From: Halorubrum persicum
Lineage (GTDB): Archaea; Halobacteriota; Halobacteria; Halobacteriales; Haloferacaceae
Assembly (NCBI RefSeq): GCF_002727125.1
Contig: NZ_NHOA01000113.1
Location: forward strand, 35,778-99,777
Length of the DNA stretch: 64,000 nt
Direction of reading: 5' to 3'
The notes beneath the pieces were generated by a model, which saw nothing but the letters and a program-made list of their open reading frames with translations, was not told the origin of the DNA and searched no databases. This document shows positions 44,557 to 52,940 of the stretch, piece by piece. Made by a program: the position numbers and the translations under genes. Numbering within the stretch: position 1 is the first letter of the stretch; each line of letters opens with the position of its first letter.

Positions 44557-44835
44557 ATGAACAAACACGATCAGGCCGGTAACGGTCTTCAACAGTCGTA
44601 CACACCCCCACTGCTTTCTCGGGCAGTGATCGCAGATACTGGCTTCGAACTGTCGGTTGAGCCACCAACTGGTCCAGCCCGCAAGCTCCGTCTCCGGCCA
44701 CACACCGAGAATCAGAGCTGGTGGCTCATCGAACATACCCAGACGACAGGCGGCTGGCATGTCGCTGGTGTTGAACCGCTCGCTAACGCCGAATTCACCG
44801 CCCTCGCTACATCCAATGGCAGTACCAACAAGTAA
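44557..44835 (+). CDS. Small beta-domain protein, partner of DUF7344-like gene
   Basis: A 92-residue protein: residues 22-75 (FELSVEPPTGPARKLRLRPH, then ENQSWWLIEHTQTTGGWHVA and GVEPLANAEFTAL) match the N-terminal half of the 180-residue protein at 35628. It overlaps the next gene by 20 bases. The paired arrangement suggests that the two proteins work as one unit. Divergent from the rdfA-like gene, with about 190 bases between the starts. Confidence 0.65.
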   Translation: MNKHDQAGNGLQQSYTPPLLSRAVIADTGFELSVEPPTGPARKLRLRPHTENQSWWLIEHTQTTGGWHVAGVEPLANAEFTALATSNGSTNK

Positions 44836-45199
44836 CATCGATTCCCGTGATCAGTCCCACCTCACATCGGATGCCGACATCCACCAACTGCTCTCGAGTT
44901 CTCGCCGCCGCCAGATGATCTGGTGTCTGGCGACTGCCAGCAGATGGGAGATGCCACTGCAGGATGTCGCATCACACGTCGTCGCCTACCAGCAACAAGA
45001 GCGGGCGGTCGAAGTGCCACGGAGTGATGCAACCGAGATGTACCACAGCCTCAAGCGGTACCATCTCGGCCCGCTCGTCGAGCTCGACGTGCTCACAGTG
45101 GATGAGGGCAGCGTGATCAGTCCCGGCCCACGCTTCTTCGACATCCTTCCGGTGCTCGTTCGCACCCAAGCGTGGGAATACAATCGAAAAATGGACTGA
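44816..45199 (+). CDS. DUF7344-like winged-helix protein
   Basis: A 127-residue protein with the DUF7344 pattern: DIHQLLSSSRRRQMIWCLAT, LQDVASHVVAYQQQERAVEV, then EMYHSLKRYHLGPLVELDVL and VDEGSVISPG. Haloarchaeal DUF7344 proteins are probably DNA-binding. The ATG at 44816 lies inside the preceding gene in another frame. This is the same domain as the C-terminal half of the protein at 35628. Confidence 0.72.
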   Translation: MAVPTSNIDSRDQSHLTSDADIHQLLSSSRRRQMIWCLATASRWEMPLQDVASHVVAYQQQERAVEVPRSDATEMYHSLKRYHLGPLVELDVLTVDEGSVISPGPRFFDILPVLVRTQAWEYNRKMD

Positions 45200-45261
45200 C
45201 AACCTACTCTCGGCGACTGAGAAGCTACTGAGCGCAGAGGTGGATTACTCAGTAGCTTCTG

Positions 45262-45858
45262 CTAGGCGGTATCTGAACACTCCGGTGACGGACACCCGCC
45301 ATGCTCAAGATAGTCCAGCAGGTCCGTCGTGGTATTACAGACTGGGCACAGTGCGGTGACATCGATGTTGAGGTTCGGTGCAGGGCCATCGACATCCTCC
45401 CGGGCAATGAGTTTCGACACCGTCTGTGCATCGACTGTTTCAGCGCGCCCCTGCAACTTCCGGAGGTCGGTGATCAGCTGGGATTTACTCCGGACAGATT
45501 CGGTGTACTCTTCGTTCCGGATGTCAGACAGGTAGTCGTGGACGGACTGATAGGTCACCAGACTCTCTCCGACTGTCTTTAGGTCAACGTCACGGTCCGT
45601 GAATGCCGATGCTGTGAGTGAGTTTGCATCATCAGCAAGCTGTTCAGCGATCGACTTGACGACATCACGGTCAAGCACGACCCCGGCTCCGCGAAGTGCA
45701 GCATCTGTGACTTCGACATTGAAGTCCGCTGCGAGCTCCCGGACCGACTTGTCCGACGGCTTCGAACCCCAGTTGTCGACCAGCTCGTCTCCAATTCCGA
45801 CGAGCCCGTATTTTTGTGCAACGCGTTCGACTTTGTGTCGTGGTGTTTGGCTGCTCAT
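45262..45858 (-). CDS. rdfA: RdfA-like (rod-determining factor) protein 2
   Basis: A 198-residue paralogue of the protein at 43773: MSSQTPRHKVERVAQKYGLV, then VRELAADFNVEVTDAALRGA, LVTYQSVHDYLSDIRNEEYT, and the same C-terminal zinc end (ALCPVCNTTTDLLDYLEHGG, CPSPEC). Both the coding parts and the promoter leader are conserved, so the two arose by duplication that included the control region. Between the copies lie the two small genes at 44557 and 44816. Confidence 0.75.
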   Translation of the reverse strand: MSSQTPRHKVERVAQKYGLVGIGDELVDNWGSKPSDKSVRELAADFNVEVTDAALRGAGVVLDRDVVKSIAEQLADDANSLTASAFTDRDVDLKTVGESLVTYQSVHDYLSDIRNEEYTESVRSKSQLITDLRKLQGRAETVDAQTVSKLIAREDVDGPAPNLNIDVTALCPVCNTTTDLLDYLEHGGCPSPECSDTA

Positions 45859-45882
45859 GGATACGTGCAAGCGAGATTGGAA

Positions 45883-45944
45883 GCGGCGCGCTCGCACAGA
45901 GTTTCCTTGGGCCTATTGTACCCTATCTGTGCGGCGCACAATCC
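45883..45944 (-). promoter_or_regulatory. Conserved leader of rdfA-like gene 2
   Basis: Contains the same GGATTGTGCGCCGCACAGA (45926-45944) and TGTGCGAGCGCGCCGC (45883-45898) strings as the leader of copy 1. The sequence between and around them has diverged, so these blocks are under selection or recently duplicated. Confidence 0.65.
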
Positions 45945-46429
45945 TGTCTGGAAAATATCATACGTGGACCGTCTCGGAGCCAAGCCTCGAGGCACTCGGC
46001 CTGTTCCGCCTATAGATTCGGTTCGGCGTCGGGGAGATATCTCCCGACTGGAGATTGCTCGTCCAAGCCGCTATTGCGACCCAGAATCGACTCTTCGTGA
46101 TCTTGGTGAGGGCCACCCGAGCCACGGGGAGGTCCTCCTGTCGGTTCTGCCGAAGCGGACTTCTCGTTGAAACGGTGGAGGTGATACACAAGCTACCGGC
46201 GAGGAACAGCAACGACCTAGGAGTTCAACTCTTCAATCAGTAACTTCGAGTCCGGCGGCTCTGTTGGAATCCTCTTCTTCGGACAGATTCTCATCTGAAA
46301 CAGCCGGTCGATGAGAGCTGCGTACTAGGCATCGAGAGAATAGAAAATCCGCCTAATCAAATTGCGCAATATACGCTGAGATGGTACCAATAGACAATCT
46401 ACCACAAACGGCTATCTCGATATTGTGTG
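45945..46429. other. Intergenic stretch with IS debris
   Basis: No complete gene. A short frame at 46055-46243 (LVQAAIATQNRLFVILVRAT) looks like a fragment but is unassigned. GGCTCTGTTGGAATCCTCTT near 46258 is another IS5-group end-like string. The right edge merges with the IS630 remnant. Confidence 0.4.
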
Positions 46430-46814
46430 AGAGAAAGTGGACGTGCTTGCTCGGCGCGATCACCAAGGACGGAGATCGCTTTTTTTTCCTCGATTTACAG
46501 AGTACATTACCGCCGATCACGCGAGACATTTCATTTTAGCACTATGTGAAGAATTTGAAGAGGATTTGATCATTGTGCTCGATGGAGCACCGTATTTTCA
46601 GGCATCGGCCGTCACAGACCTCGCGGCCCGTGACGACCTCGCCTTTGTAACGCTCCCGTCATATTCGCCGGAGTTGAACCCGGTTGAGGAATGCTGGAGA
46701 CAGCTCCAAGCAGCGCTCAGCAACCGCTTTTTCGACTCACTCGACGAGCTGACAACAGCAATCGACACTGCTCTTGATCAACTCTTCATCCCCAAGGTGA
46801 GTAATTATTTCTAA
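46430..46814 (+). pseudogene. IS630-type transposase remnant, truncated and frameshifted
   Basis: The main frame from 46488 gives RFTEYITADHARHFILALCE, then IIVLDGAPYFQASAVTDLAA and LPSYSPELNPVEECWRQLQA, the second catalytic D and the final E of an IS630 (DDE_3) transposase. The preceding family motif CLLGAITKDGDRFFF is in another frame, and the shift falls at a run of eight T at 46480-46487. The N-terminal half is gone. So this is a dead element. Confidence 0.8.
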
Positions 46815-47473
46815 CGTCTACTATATTCAGACGGGGATTTGGCCCACTTGTGCTCCACACCCGGCACGGGATCCCCCAGCCAGTCTAGCCAATTAGTGAT
46901 CTGAGATTTAGGGAGAAATATGCGTCGATTCCACTCCCCTACGTCGTAGCCAGCCTCGTTGAGCAACGATATCGCACTTTCACGAAACTGGCCGTCAGTT
47001 GCTGAAAAAGTCATCTTACGTTGGTCGTTATTGTGCCCAGTGAAGGAGATCGCGCCATCACAGGCGTACCACGGTTGCGCCGCTCGACGTGTCAAAACCC
47101 AATCTGACGGGACCTCAGTCGCCCACGTCCAATACCGGTCAAGATCTGGGTGCGACATCGTTCGGAGCCGGTAGAGATCGTCTCCCTGCCGTTGGGTCAC
47201 GGTAACGCCGCGAGAGAGCCAACCAAGCTGGTCGTGCATCCATTTGATAAGATGTTGATTGCGAGAGTTCACCTCGATCATCGCGGTCTTATGTCCATCA
47301 ACAGATCCGTCACCAAGTAGTAAACCTCGTATAAACTCGTGGAGGTTCTCATCGATGCTTGGATATTCGCAACTCGCGCTGCGAGACCAATGCTTGGACA
47401 ACGAGCGGCGTTCCGCACCACACTGCGAGCAGACCGTCAATGCTGGCGGGAGAAGGTGGTCTTGATTTGCCAT
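46811..47473 (-). CDS. LAGLIDADG-type endonuclease
   Basis: A 220-residue protein. A zinc-knuckle-like N-terminus (VCSQCGAERRSLSKHWSRSA) precedes two LAGLIDADG-like helices: HEFIRGLLLGDGSVDGHKTA (about residue 46) and QPWYACDGAISFTGHNNDQR (about 134), each ending in the key acidic residue. Between them are strands such as IEVNSRNQHLIKWMHDQLGW. It stands alone, not inside an intron or intein, so it may be a free-standing homing endonuclease or a domesticated nuclease. Its stop overlaps the end of the IS630 remnant. Confidence 0.72.
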   Translation of the reverse strand: MANQDHLLPPALTVCSQCGAERRSLSKHWSRSASCEYPSIDENLHEFIRGLLLGDGSVDGHKTAMIEVNSRNQHLIKWMHDQLGWLSRGVTVTQRQGDDLYRLRTMSHPDLDRYWTWATEVPSDWVLTRRAAQPWYACDGAISFTGHNNDQRKMTFSATDGQFRESAISLLNEAGYDVGEWNRRIFLPKSQITNWLDWLGDPVPGVEHKWAKSPSEYSRR

Positions 47474-47482
47474 ACTAGTTAG

Positions 47483-48043
47483 TTAATTATCAGTCGTCCG
47501 ACTGACTGTCGACGGGTTCCGTCCCGTGAGGCTCGCCCAACTGCTCTTGTTCCAGCCGTGCGTTTCGGTGGCGAGCGTGTCGACCGCTCTCGCGACGCTT
47601 CCGAACTCTTCGGTTCGACGCGCGATCTCTCGGAGGACCTGCTGCTCGCCAGCTCGGAACGCACTCGGCTTCTCGACGACGACGGGGTAGACGACCGACC
47701 ACGAGAAATCGCAGTTGGCGCGTGCGGCGTCGTGGTGGAGTGAGACGACGATCGATTGCAGGATGCCGTGCTCATCGTCCGGTAGGTCCATGACGTTAAA
47801 CTGCTCGTTCCAGAAGTGACCGGAGTGATCCGCGAGAACCATGATACCGTCGTCCTCGTGGACAATCTCTTGGGCATCGACGTCGATCGCGTCTTGGTAG
47901 AGATTCCAGTTGTTGACGATGTATCCGTTGATTTTGTCAAGCACGTCTCGGATCTCCTCGACGGTGTAGGCGTCTTCGTGGTCGGGATCGTCCTTCTGTG
48001 CTATCGCGGCTTCAATTTCGGCGTCGGTGACAGATTCGAACAT
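47483..48043 (-). CDS. Hypothetical protein with C-terminal helix-turn-helix, likely regulator beside BREX
   Basis: A 186-residue acidic protein. Residues 25-120 are an unrecognised alpha/beta domain (IRDVLDKINGYIVNNWNLYQ ... DGIMVLADHSGHFWNEQFNV). The C-terminus (VLREIARRTEEFGSVARAVD, then SWASLTGRNPSTVSRTT) reads as a helix-turn-helix. Two TTGCxTATATGCAA palindromes just upstream fit self-repression. It is divergent from the BREX operon and could control it. Family not recognised. Confidence 0.6.
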   Translation of the reverse strand: MFESVTDAEIEAAIAQKDDPDHEDAYTVEEIRDVLDKINGYIVNNWNLYQDAIDVDAQEIVHEDDGIMVLADHSGHFWNEQFNVMDLPDDEHGILQSIVVSLHHDAARANCDFSWSVVYPVVVEKPSAFRAGEQQVLREIARRTEEFGSVARAVDTLATETHGWNKSSWASLTGRNPSTVSRTTDN

Positions 48044-48060
48044 GATCTATCTCTACCCAC

Positions 48061-48106
48061 TTGCGTATATGCAAGACAGCCACTTAATGCCTTTGCATAT
48101 ATGCAA
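48061..48106. promoter_or_regulatory. Tandem 14-bp palindromes, probable operators
   Basis: TTGCGTATATGCAA (48061-48074) and TTGCATATATGCAA (48093-48106): near-identical palindromes 32 bases apart, about three helical turns, starting 18 bases upstream of the minus-strand gene at 48043. Their AT centre could also serve as the TATA box. Typical of an autoregulated repressor. Confidence 0.65.
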
Positions 48107-48417
48107 CCAAGAGGGAAGAGAGGTGTGGTGGTAGACTGAACCGTCACGTACCGAAAAATTGGTTAGTTCCGCTGCTGTAATCTTTACAAAGCGGCGCTGT
48201 CACTTGATTTATCGCCGCCTCAGCCCTGCGATTAAACATTTCAATACAGCTTGAAAACCAGATACAGGTGGAAAAATTAACCAACAAAACTGCTATTGAG
48301 ATGGTGATGTTGGTTAAGATCGCCCACTCTTGATAACACTGCAGGAAATCTCTGCTTAGTGTTCACAGCGAGCGAGGATGTCACCAACTAAGTGGTGTGA
48401 ATGGGTTGAGATGACAT
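48107..48417. other. Divergent control region of the BREX operon
   Basis: Holds inverted-repeat copy 4, a TTGGTTAG half-site-like string (48159-48166), AT-rich tracts (GCGATTAAACATTTC, about 48,228) and, close to brxA, a purine-rich GCGAGGATG. No gene is visible. Confidence 0.5.
48277..48317. repeat. TTAACCAAC inverted repeat, copy 4
   Basis: TTAACCAACA (48277-48286), 21-base spacer, TGTTGGTTAA (48308-48317). Perfect 10-base arms. It lies 101 bases before brxA, in the promoter region of the BREX operon. The spacer is like that of copy 1. Confidence 0.85.
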
Positions 48418-49260
48418 ATGACTCTCCGCACCGACGGGAGGGGCGCTTCCCTATCGTCGCTCGACTCGACATTTTCTCACGACGAAGTGTCGATGACGCT
48501 TACTCGATGCGGCCTCCTCGTCGATCGAGCAGAGACGCTTGCTCAGTTGTACGCCAAGCACCGGGACTGGACAGTCGTTGAGGAGAAATGGATCGACGAA
48601 CGGGTCGACCAACGGAGTACGCGCGGCAGTTCGAAAGGGATCTATCGCGCTCTCAGTTCCCGGTTCAAGACGGTCGGCAGTGAACTCCCGTCGATCGTCC
48701 AACTCCCCTCTGTGCTTGACCAGTGTGAAACAGTGCGCGACAAAGCGCAGGTACTGTATTTCTACTTACTCGAAGATGACCCCCTCGTACAGTACGCCGC
48801 CCACCGGTACGTCGACCGGCTTCTGAAGTCTGGTGTCGACGGGCTGAATTTCGATCAGGAGACGATTGAGCGCCTCCTGAATGAGTTTCATTACGATGAC
48901 GGGAGTGAGTTTAGCTATGCGGAATCAACAACACGGCGCTGGGGAGAAGGCCTCCGATCGGTGATGCGGGAGATCGATGTGCTCGATACACAACAGACCC
49001 TGCAAGGACAAATTCCCAACCTCGGACCGACGCCACTACTCGTGGCGTCAGGCTACTCGTGGGAAACCCACGGCGATGACTGGCTTTCTCAACCGACTGG
49101 CTGGCTCTACCTCTTCCAGCCGGACCAGTACTGGGACTCCTTAGCTGAACGAGTGAGCGACGACTCAAGCTGGGAAGCGAGCGGCATTCACGGTGAGCTG
49201 AAACTCCAGCCGATTGATGACACATACAGCTGGGCTGACCCGTGGGAGGGCGAGATATGA
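48418..49260 (+). CDS. brxA: BREX protein BrxA (DUF1819)
   Basis: A 280-residue protein with the BrxA pattern: LTRCGLLVDRAETLAQLYAK, then STRGSSKGIYRALSSRFKTV and FSYAESTTRRWGEGLRSVMR. BrxA is a small conserved component of most BREX phage-defence systems and binds DNA in characterised cases. The gene opens the operon, and its stop overlaps brxC1 (ATGA). The first ATG (48418) is used; an internal ATG at 48493 would give a length nearer to bacterial BrxA. Confidence 0.82.
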   Translation: MTLRTDGRGASLSSLDSTFSHDEVSMTLTRCGLLVDRAETLAQLYAKHRDWTVVEEKWIDERVDQRSTRGSSKGIYRALSSRFKTVGSELPSIVQLPSVLDQCETVRDKAQVLYFYLLEDDPLVQYAAHRYVDRLLKSGVDGLNFDQETIERLLNEFHYDDGSEFSYAESTTRRWGEGLRSVMREIDVLDTQQTLQGQIPNLGPTPLLVASGYSWETHGDDWLSQPTGWLYLFQPDQYWDSLAERVSDDSSWEASGIHGELKLQPIDDTYSWADPWEGEI

Positions 49261-52200
49261 CGGACGAAGACTGGTACGCCGCCGACGTCGGGAGTGATTT
49301 CGAGGAGTCAGTCCGTATCGACCGGGAAGATGACGGTCGTGATCATCGGCTGGAATCGATCGACACCTACCACGTGACCGAAGAATCTGAGGAGTTCCTG
49401 TCTGACTTCTTCTCGCGCCTGCTCGGCCGTTCCGAGGACATGCGATCGGGCGCGAACTACTGGCTCTACGGGTACTACGGGAGCGGGAAGAGTCACCTTC
49501 TCAGTGTGCTCCGCGGGCTGTTGGATAGTGACTGGCTGCGACAGCGCGACGATGTCTGGACGCAGCTCACGGACGGTCAGGAACTGGATACACTCGAGTC
49601 CACGTGGTCATCGATTCATGATGAATACGAGGTCATCCCGATCTCAGTGAACCTCCTGAAACATCAAGGTCAAAAGAAACTGAGCTTCAGCGAGATCGTC
49701 CTCCGCGGTGCTCACACATCGCAACGACTCACCGGTGTCGAGGGTGGGCTCTCGTCGCAACTCGACGTCGCCTTTTTCGAAGATTGGTACCGCACGACCG
49801 CCGCATGGAACGACCGGACTGCCAACACTCAAACCGCACTCCAGAGTACGCTTGCTTCTCCCGAGAAGTACGACTGGGAAGACGTTCAGCAGTACAACGC
49901 GCTTGCAGACGTTGTTCTCCCGACTCTCTTCGAGCAAGAGACCGGCACGGTAGACGGGTTAGACGACTTGATGCCGTCCGATCTCGATCCACAGGCCATG
50001 GTTGGACGCCTCGAACAACTGCGCAGCGATCGCGAAGAAGAACTCGGACGCCCGGTCAAACTCGTACTACTGCTCGACGAGGTCAGTCTCTTCATCGGGA
50101 CGGACTTCGATCGGCTCACCGAGTTACAGACCCTTGCAGAGAGCGTCGACGAGACTGGTGACGGTGATATCCAATTGGTGGCAACCGCTCAGGCAAAAAT
50201 CGAAGACGTCCAACCACAGTTCGCAGCTCGTGGGGCTGATTTCAGTATCGTCAAGGATCGCTTCCCCCACCGATTTGGCCTTCCAAGCCGCCACGTTGGG
50301 GAGATATCGACACAGCGCCTCCTGAAAAAGTCTGACTCCGGAAGAGAAGAGACGGAACACGTCCTCAACCGAACCAGTAACGAGCCCGAGACATTACTCG
50401 TATACTCCGGTATTGAACAGAACACCGACCCACCGCTCGACAACATCGACCGCGAGCGGCTCATCGAGTTCTACCCGTTCTTGCCGTACCAGCCACCGCT
50501 GTTTCTCGAAATTCTCTCGAATCTCCGGCAGGAAGCCCACGATCCGGCGAAGTCGATTTTCTCGGGAACCGCACGGGCGATTCTGGCTCTTGTTCACGGT
50601 CTTCTCGAAGAGTGGATGACGGCTGGTAACGAAGATCACGTCATTTCGCTGGTTGACTTCTACGACCTCATCGAACCGGAACTCGATGACATCACGCCAC
50701 AGGACGTGGGGGTCATCGAGGAGATCGAAGAACAGTACGAGGCAGGTGAACTGGAGAAGATCGACGTAGATGTCGCGAAGGCCGTGTTACTCCTCCAGCA
50801 CATTCCGGATACGATTCCGATGTCTGAGCGGAATCTCGCAGTCGCCGTGTTGAGTGACCTCGACGGTCCGACGCAGTTCCAGATGGAGAACCGCGTTGAG
50901 GACTCGCTCCAACGGCTTCGAAAGTTCATCCGGCCGACGCACGACGAAACCGGGCCGAAGTACGCGTTCACTCATCCGGAGGAGCGTGAGATCATCGAAG
51001 CCTCCGAGAAAAACCTCGACAACCCGGACTGGCAGTCCATCATCGAAGCCGTGGACGGGTATCTCTGGGAGGACATCGTGCGTGACCTCTCACTTCCGAC
51101 ATCGGCTGAGTACCCGGATACCGGTGAGCAGTATCCGGTTCGCTACGAATTCAGTATCGACGGGAGCGAACTCGACACGACCGTCGACGCTGAGGACGCC
51201 CTCGATGTCGAGATCGCCGTCGAAGGGATTTCTCCCGCCGCAGCAGACATCAGCTACGACGGCGACCCGCTTGAGTGGACGATCGGACAGGATGGACTCG
51301 ACGATCTCCGTGACAGTCTCATCAAGTGGTGGTCGCTCAGAGATGCCGTCGGAGACCACACACTCCCACAGTCCGTCGAGCGTGACCTCTCCGACCGCGC
51401 AGCTCGTGTTCAGAGCAAACTCGTCGAGGCGCTCAAGAGTGGGACGTTCGACGTCAAAGATCGCGGCGATCAGATCGGTGGCATGGTTTCGGGAGTCGAG
51501 GAGTATCTCGACGTCAACTACCCCGACGACTTCCATCCCGTAATGTTGCAGGTTGGCGACGAGCACTTACAAGAACTCCGGGGACTCTCTGCACAAGACC
51601 CGCTCCCTACGTGGGCCCAGCAGATCGATGTCGCGACAGAAGACCCTGAAACGCACGAGGGATCGATCCAGAATAACGTGCGCGCCTTCACCGGCCGACA
51701 GTTGAAGCAACGCGGCGGGAATCTCGCGATGGCAACGATTCTCGACGGCATCGTGAAGAAGAAGCCAATGTACGAGGACGCTCGCCCCGCGCTGTGTGCG
51801 ATCATCTGGGGCCTCTGCCGGAAGGGGGACTTTCTGCCGATCGACGAAACGGGCGACTCCCTCGAACTCGACGCCGTCATCGACCTCAACAAATTGACGA
51901 CGACGCGTCTCAAGATCGCGGGGAATGGCGATGTACGAGGCATTCTTCGCGAGGGGGGATTCGTCGACTCGACGGAGACCATTCCGGACGGAATCGTTAG
52001 ACTCCAGTCCGCGAACGACACGCTCGCGGGTCGACTCGGGAGTCTCGTAGAAGACGTCAGACTGGTCGCCGAGAGTGACATCCAAACGCGCGCCATTCGT
52101 AACCTCTTCGAATCGTTCGTGGAAGCGCTCGAAGCCGAGAAGCAGAGCGCAACCGACCGACGAGAGGCCGTCAAATCACGTGACACTGACTGGGAAGACG

Positions 52201-52940
52201 TCGTCGAAGCTACCAACGACGCTCAGGAGTGGTACGACGACGCCAAGGAAGTGTGGAGCTTGCGTCTCCCGGCACTCACACGAATCGACTCGCAGTTGAC
52301 TCTCGCCCAGCAGTCGTACGACTGGCTGACCGAAGAGTGCGAAACGGCCAGCCAGACGCTTCGCGAGAGCATCGACAGCTACGAAGGAGAATGGTGGACA
52401 CACGATGGCTGGGATCGGTTCAACGACGCTCAAACTACCTCACCCGCCCTCGACGAGGCGATCGAGACCGCGTGGGGCTCGTTCCGAGCGGAAACCGAGG
52501 TCGATGCGTTCGTCGACGAGTTACAGGAGCATCCGTGGATCCAGCCCGCAAGCGAGTTTGGGTCGAACGTTCGGCCGGCCTTCGAGAGCAAATACATCAC
52601 ACCACTCCGTCGCGCCGCATCGTGGTACGAGGATGTCTCAGACGTGGTCTCGACGGTGACCGGTGGAACGACCAATACTGAGGCTGACGACTTCATTCGA
52701 GCGACAAACACACTGCTCGACACCGAACCCCTCGCCGTCGTTGCTGGTAGCGACATCGACGAATTACGAGATACGTTCGAGGAGCTACAGACACTCGTTG
52801 GAGATCAGTCTCCTACAGAGATCACGGCGATTGGGGTTCTCCCGTCGGATCGCGAATCGCTGGACTCGGAACTCGAACGGCTAGTCGAACGCCACGACCT
52901 CAGTATCGAGCGGACTGAATCGGGGGTGATCATCCGATGA
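49257..52940 (+). CDS. brxC: BREX ATPase BrxC/PglY, first copy
   Basis: A 1227-residue P-loop ATPase: Walker A YGYYGSGKSHLLS (K78) and Walker B KLVLLLDEVSLFIG, followed by the long helical C-terminal region of the BrxC/PglY family (DUF6079-like). The ATG at 49257 overlaps brxA, and the stop overlaps brxB (ATGA), so translation is coupled. Two different brxC/pglY genes in one operon is the mark of BREX type 5, the form described mainly from haloarchaea. The ATPase is needed for defence; its precise task is not settled. Confidence 0.88.
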   Translation: MTDEDWYAADVGSDFEESVRIDREDDGRDHRLESIDTYHVTEESEEFLSDFFSRLLGRSEDMRSGANYWLYGYYGSGKSHLLSVLRGLLDSDWLRQRDDVWTQLTDGQELDTLESTWSSIHDEYEVIPISVNLLKHQGQKKLSFSEIVLRGAHTSQRLTGVEGGLSSQLDVAFFEDWYRTTAAWNDRTANTQTALQSTLASPEKYDWEDVQQYNALADVVLPTLFEQETGTVDGLDDLMPSDLDPQAMVGRLEQLRSDREEELGRPVKLVLLLDEVSLFIGTDFDRLTELQTLAESVDETGDGDIQLVATAQAKIEDVQPQFAARGADFSIVKDRFPHRFGLPSRHVGEISTQRLLKKSDSGREETEHVLNRTSNEPETLLVYSGIEQNTDPPLDNIDRERLIEFYPFLPYQPPLFLEILSNLRQEAHDPAKSIFSGTARAILALVHGLLEEWMTAGNEDHVISLVDFYDLIEPELDDITPQDVGVIEEIEEQYEAGELEKIDVDVAKAVLLLQHIPDTIPMSERNLAVAVLSDLDGPTQFQMENRVEDSLQRLRKFIRPTHDETGPKYAFTHPEEREIIEASEKNLDNPDWQSIIEAVDGYLWEDIVRDLSLPTSAEYPDTGEQYPVRYEFSIDGSELDTTVDAEDALDVEIAVEGISPAAADISYDGDPLEWTIGQDGLDDLRDSLIKWWSLRDAVGDHTLPQSVERDLSDRAARVQSKLVEALKSGTFDVKDRGDQIGGMVSGVEEYLDVNYPDDFHPVMLQVGDEHLQELRGLSAQDPLPTWAQQIDVATEDPETHEGSIQNNVRAFTGRQLKQRGGNLAMATILDGIVKKKPMYEDARPALCAIIWGLCRKGDFLPIDETGDSLELDAVIDLNKLTTTRLKIAGNGDVRGILREGGFVDSTETIPDGIVRLQSANDTLAGRLGSLVEDVRLVAESDIQTRAIRNLFESFVEALEAEKQSATDRREAVKSRDTDWEDVVEATNDAQEWYDDAKEVWSLRLPALTRIDSQLTLAQQSYDWLTEECETASQTLRESIDSYEGEWWTHDGWDRFNDAQTTSPALDEAIETAWGSFRAETEVDAFVDELQEHPWIQPASEFGSNVRPAFESKYITPLRRAASWYEDVSDVVSTVTGGTTNTEADDFIRATNTLLDTEPLAVVAGSDIDELRDTFEELQTLVGDQSPTEITAIGVLPSDRESLDSELERLVERHDLSIERTESGVIIR

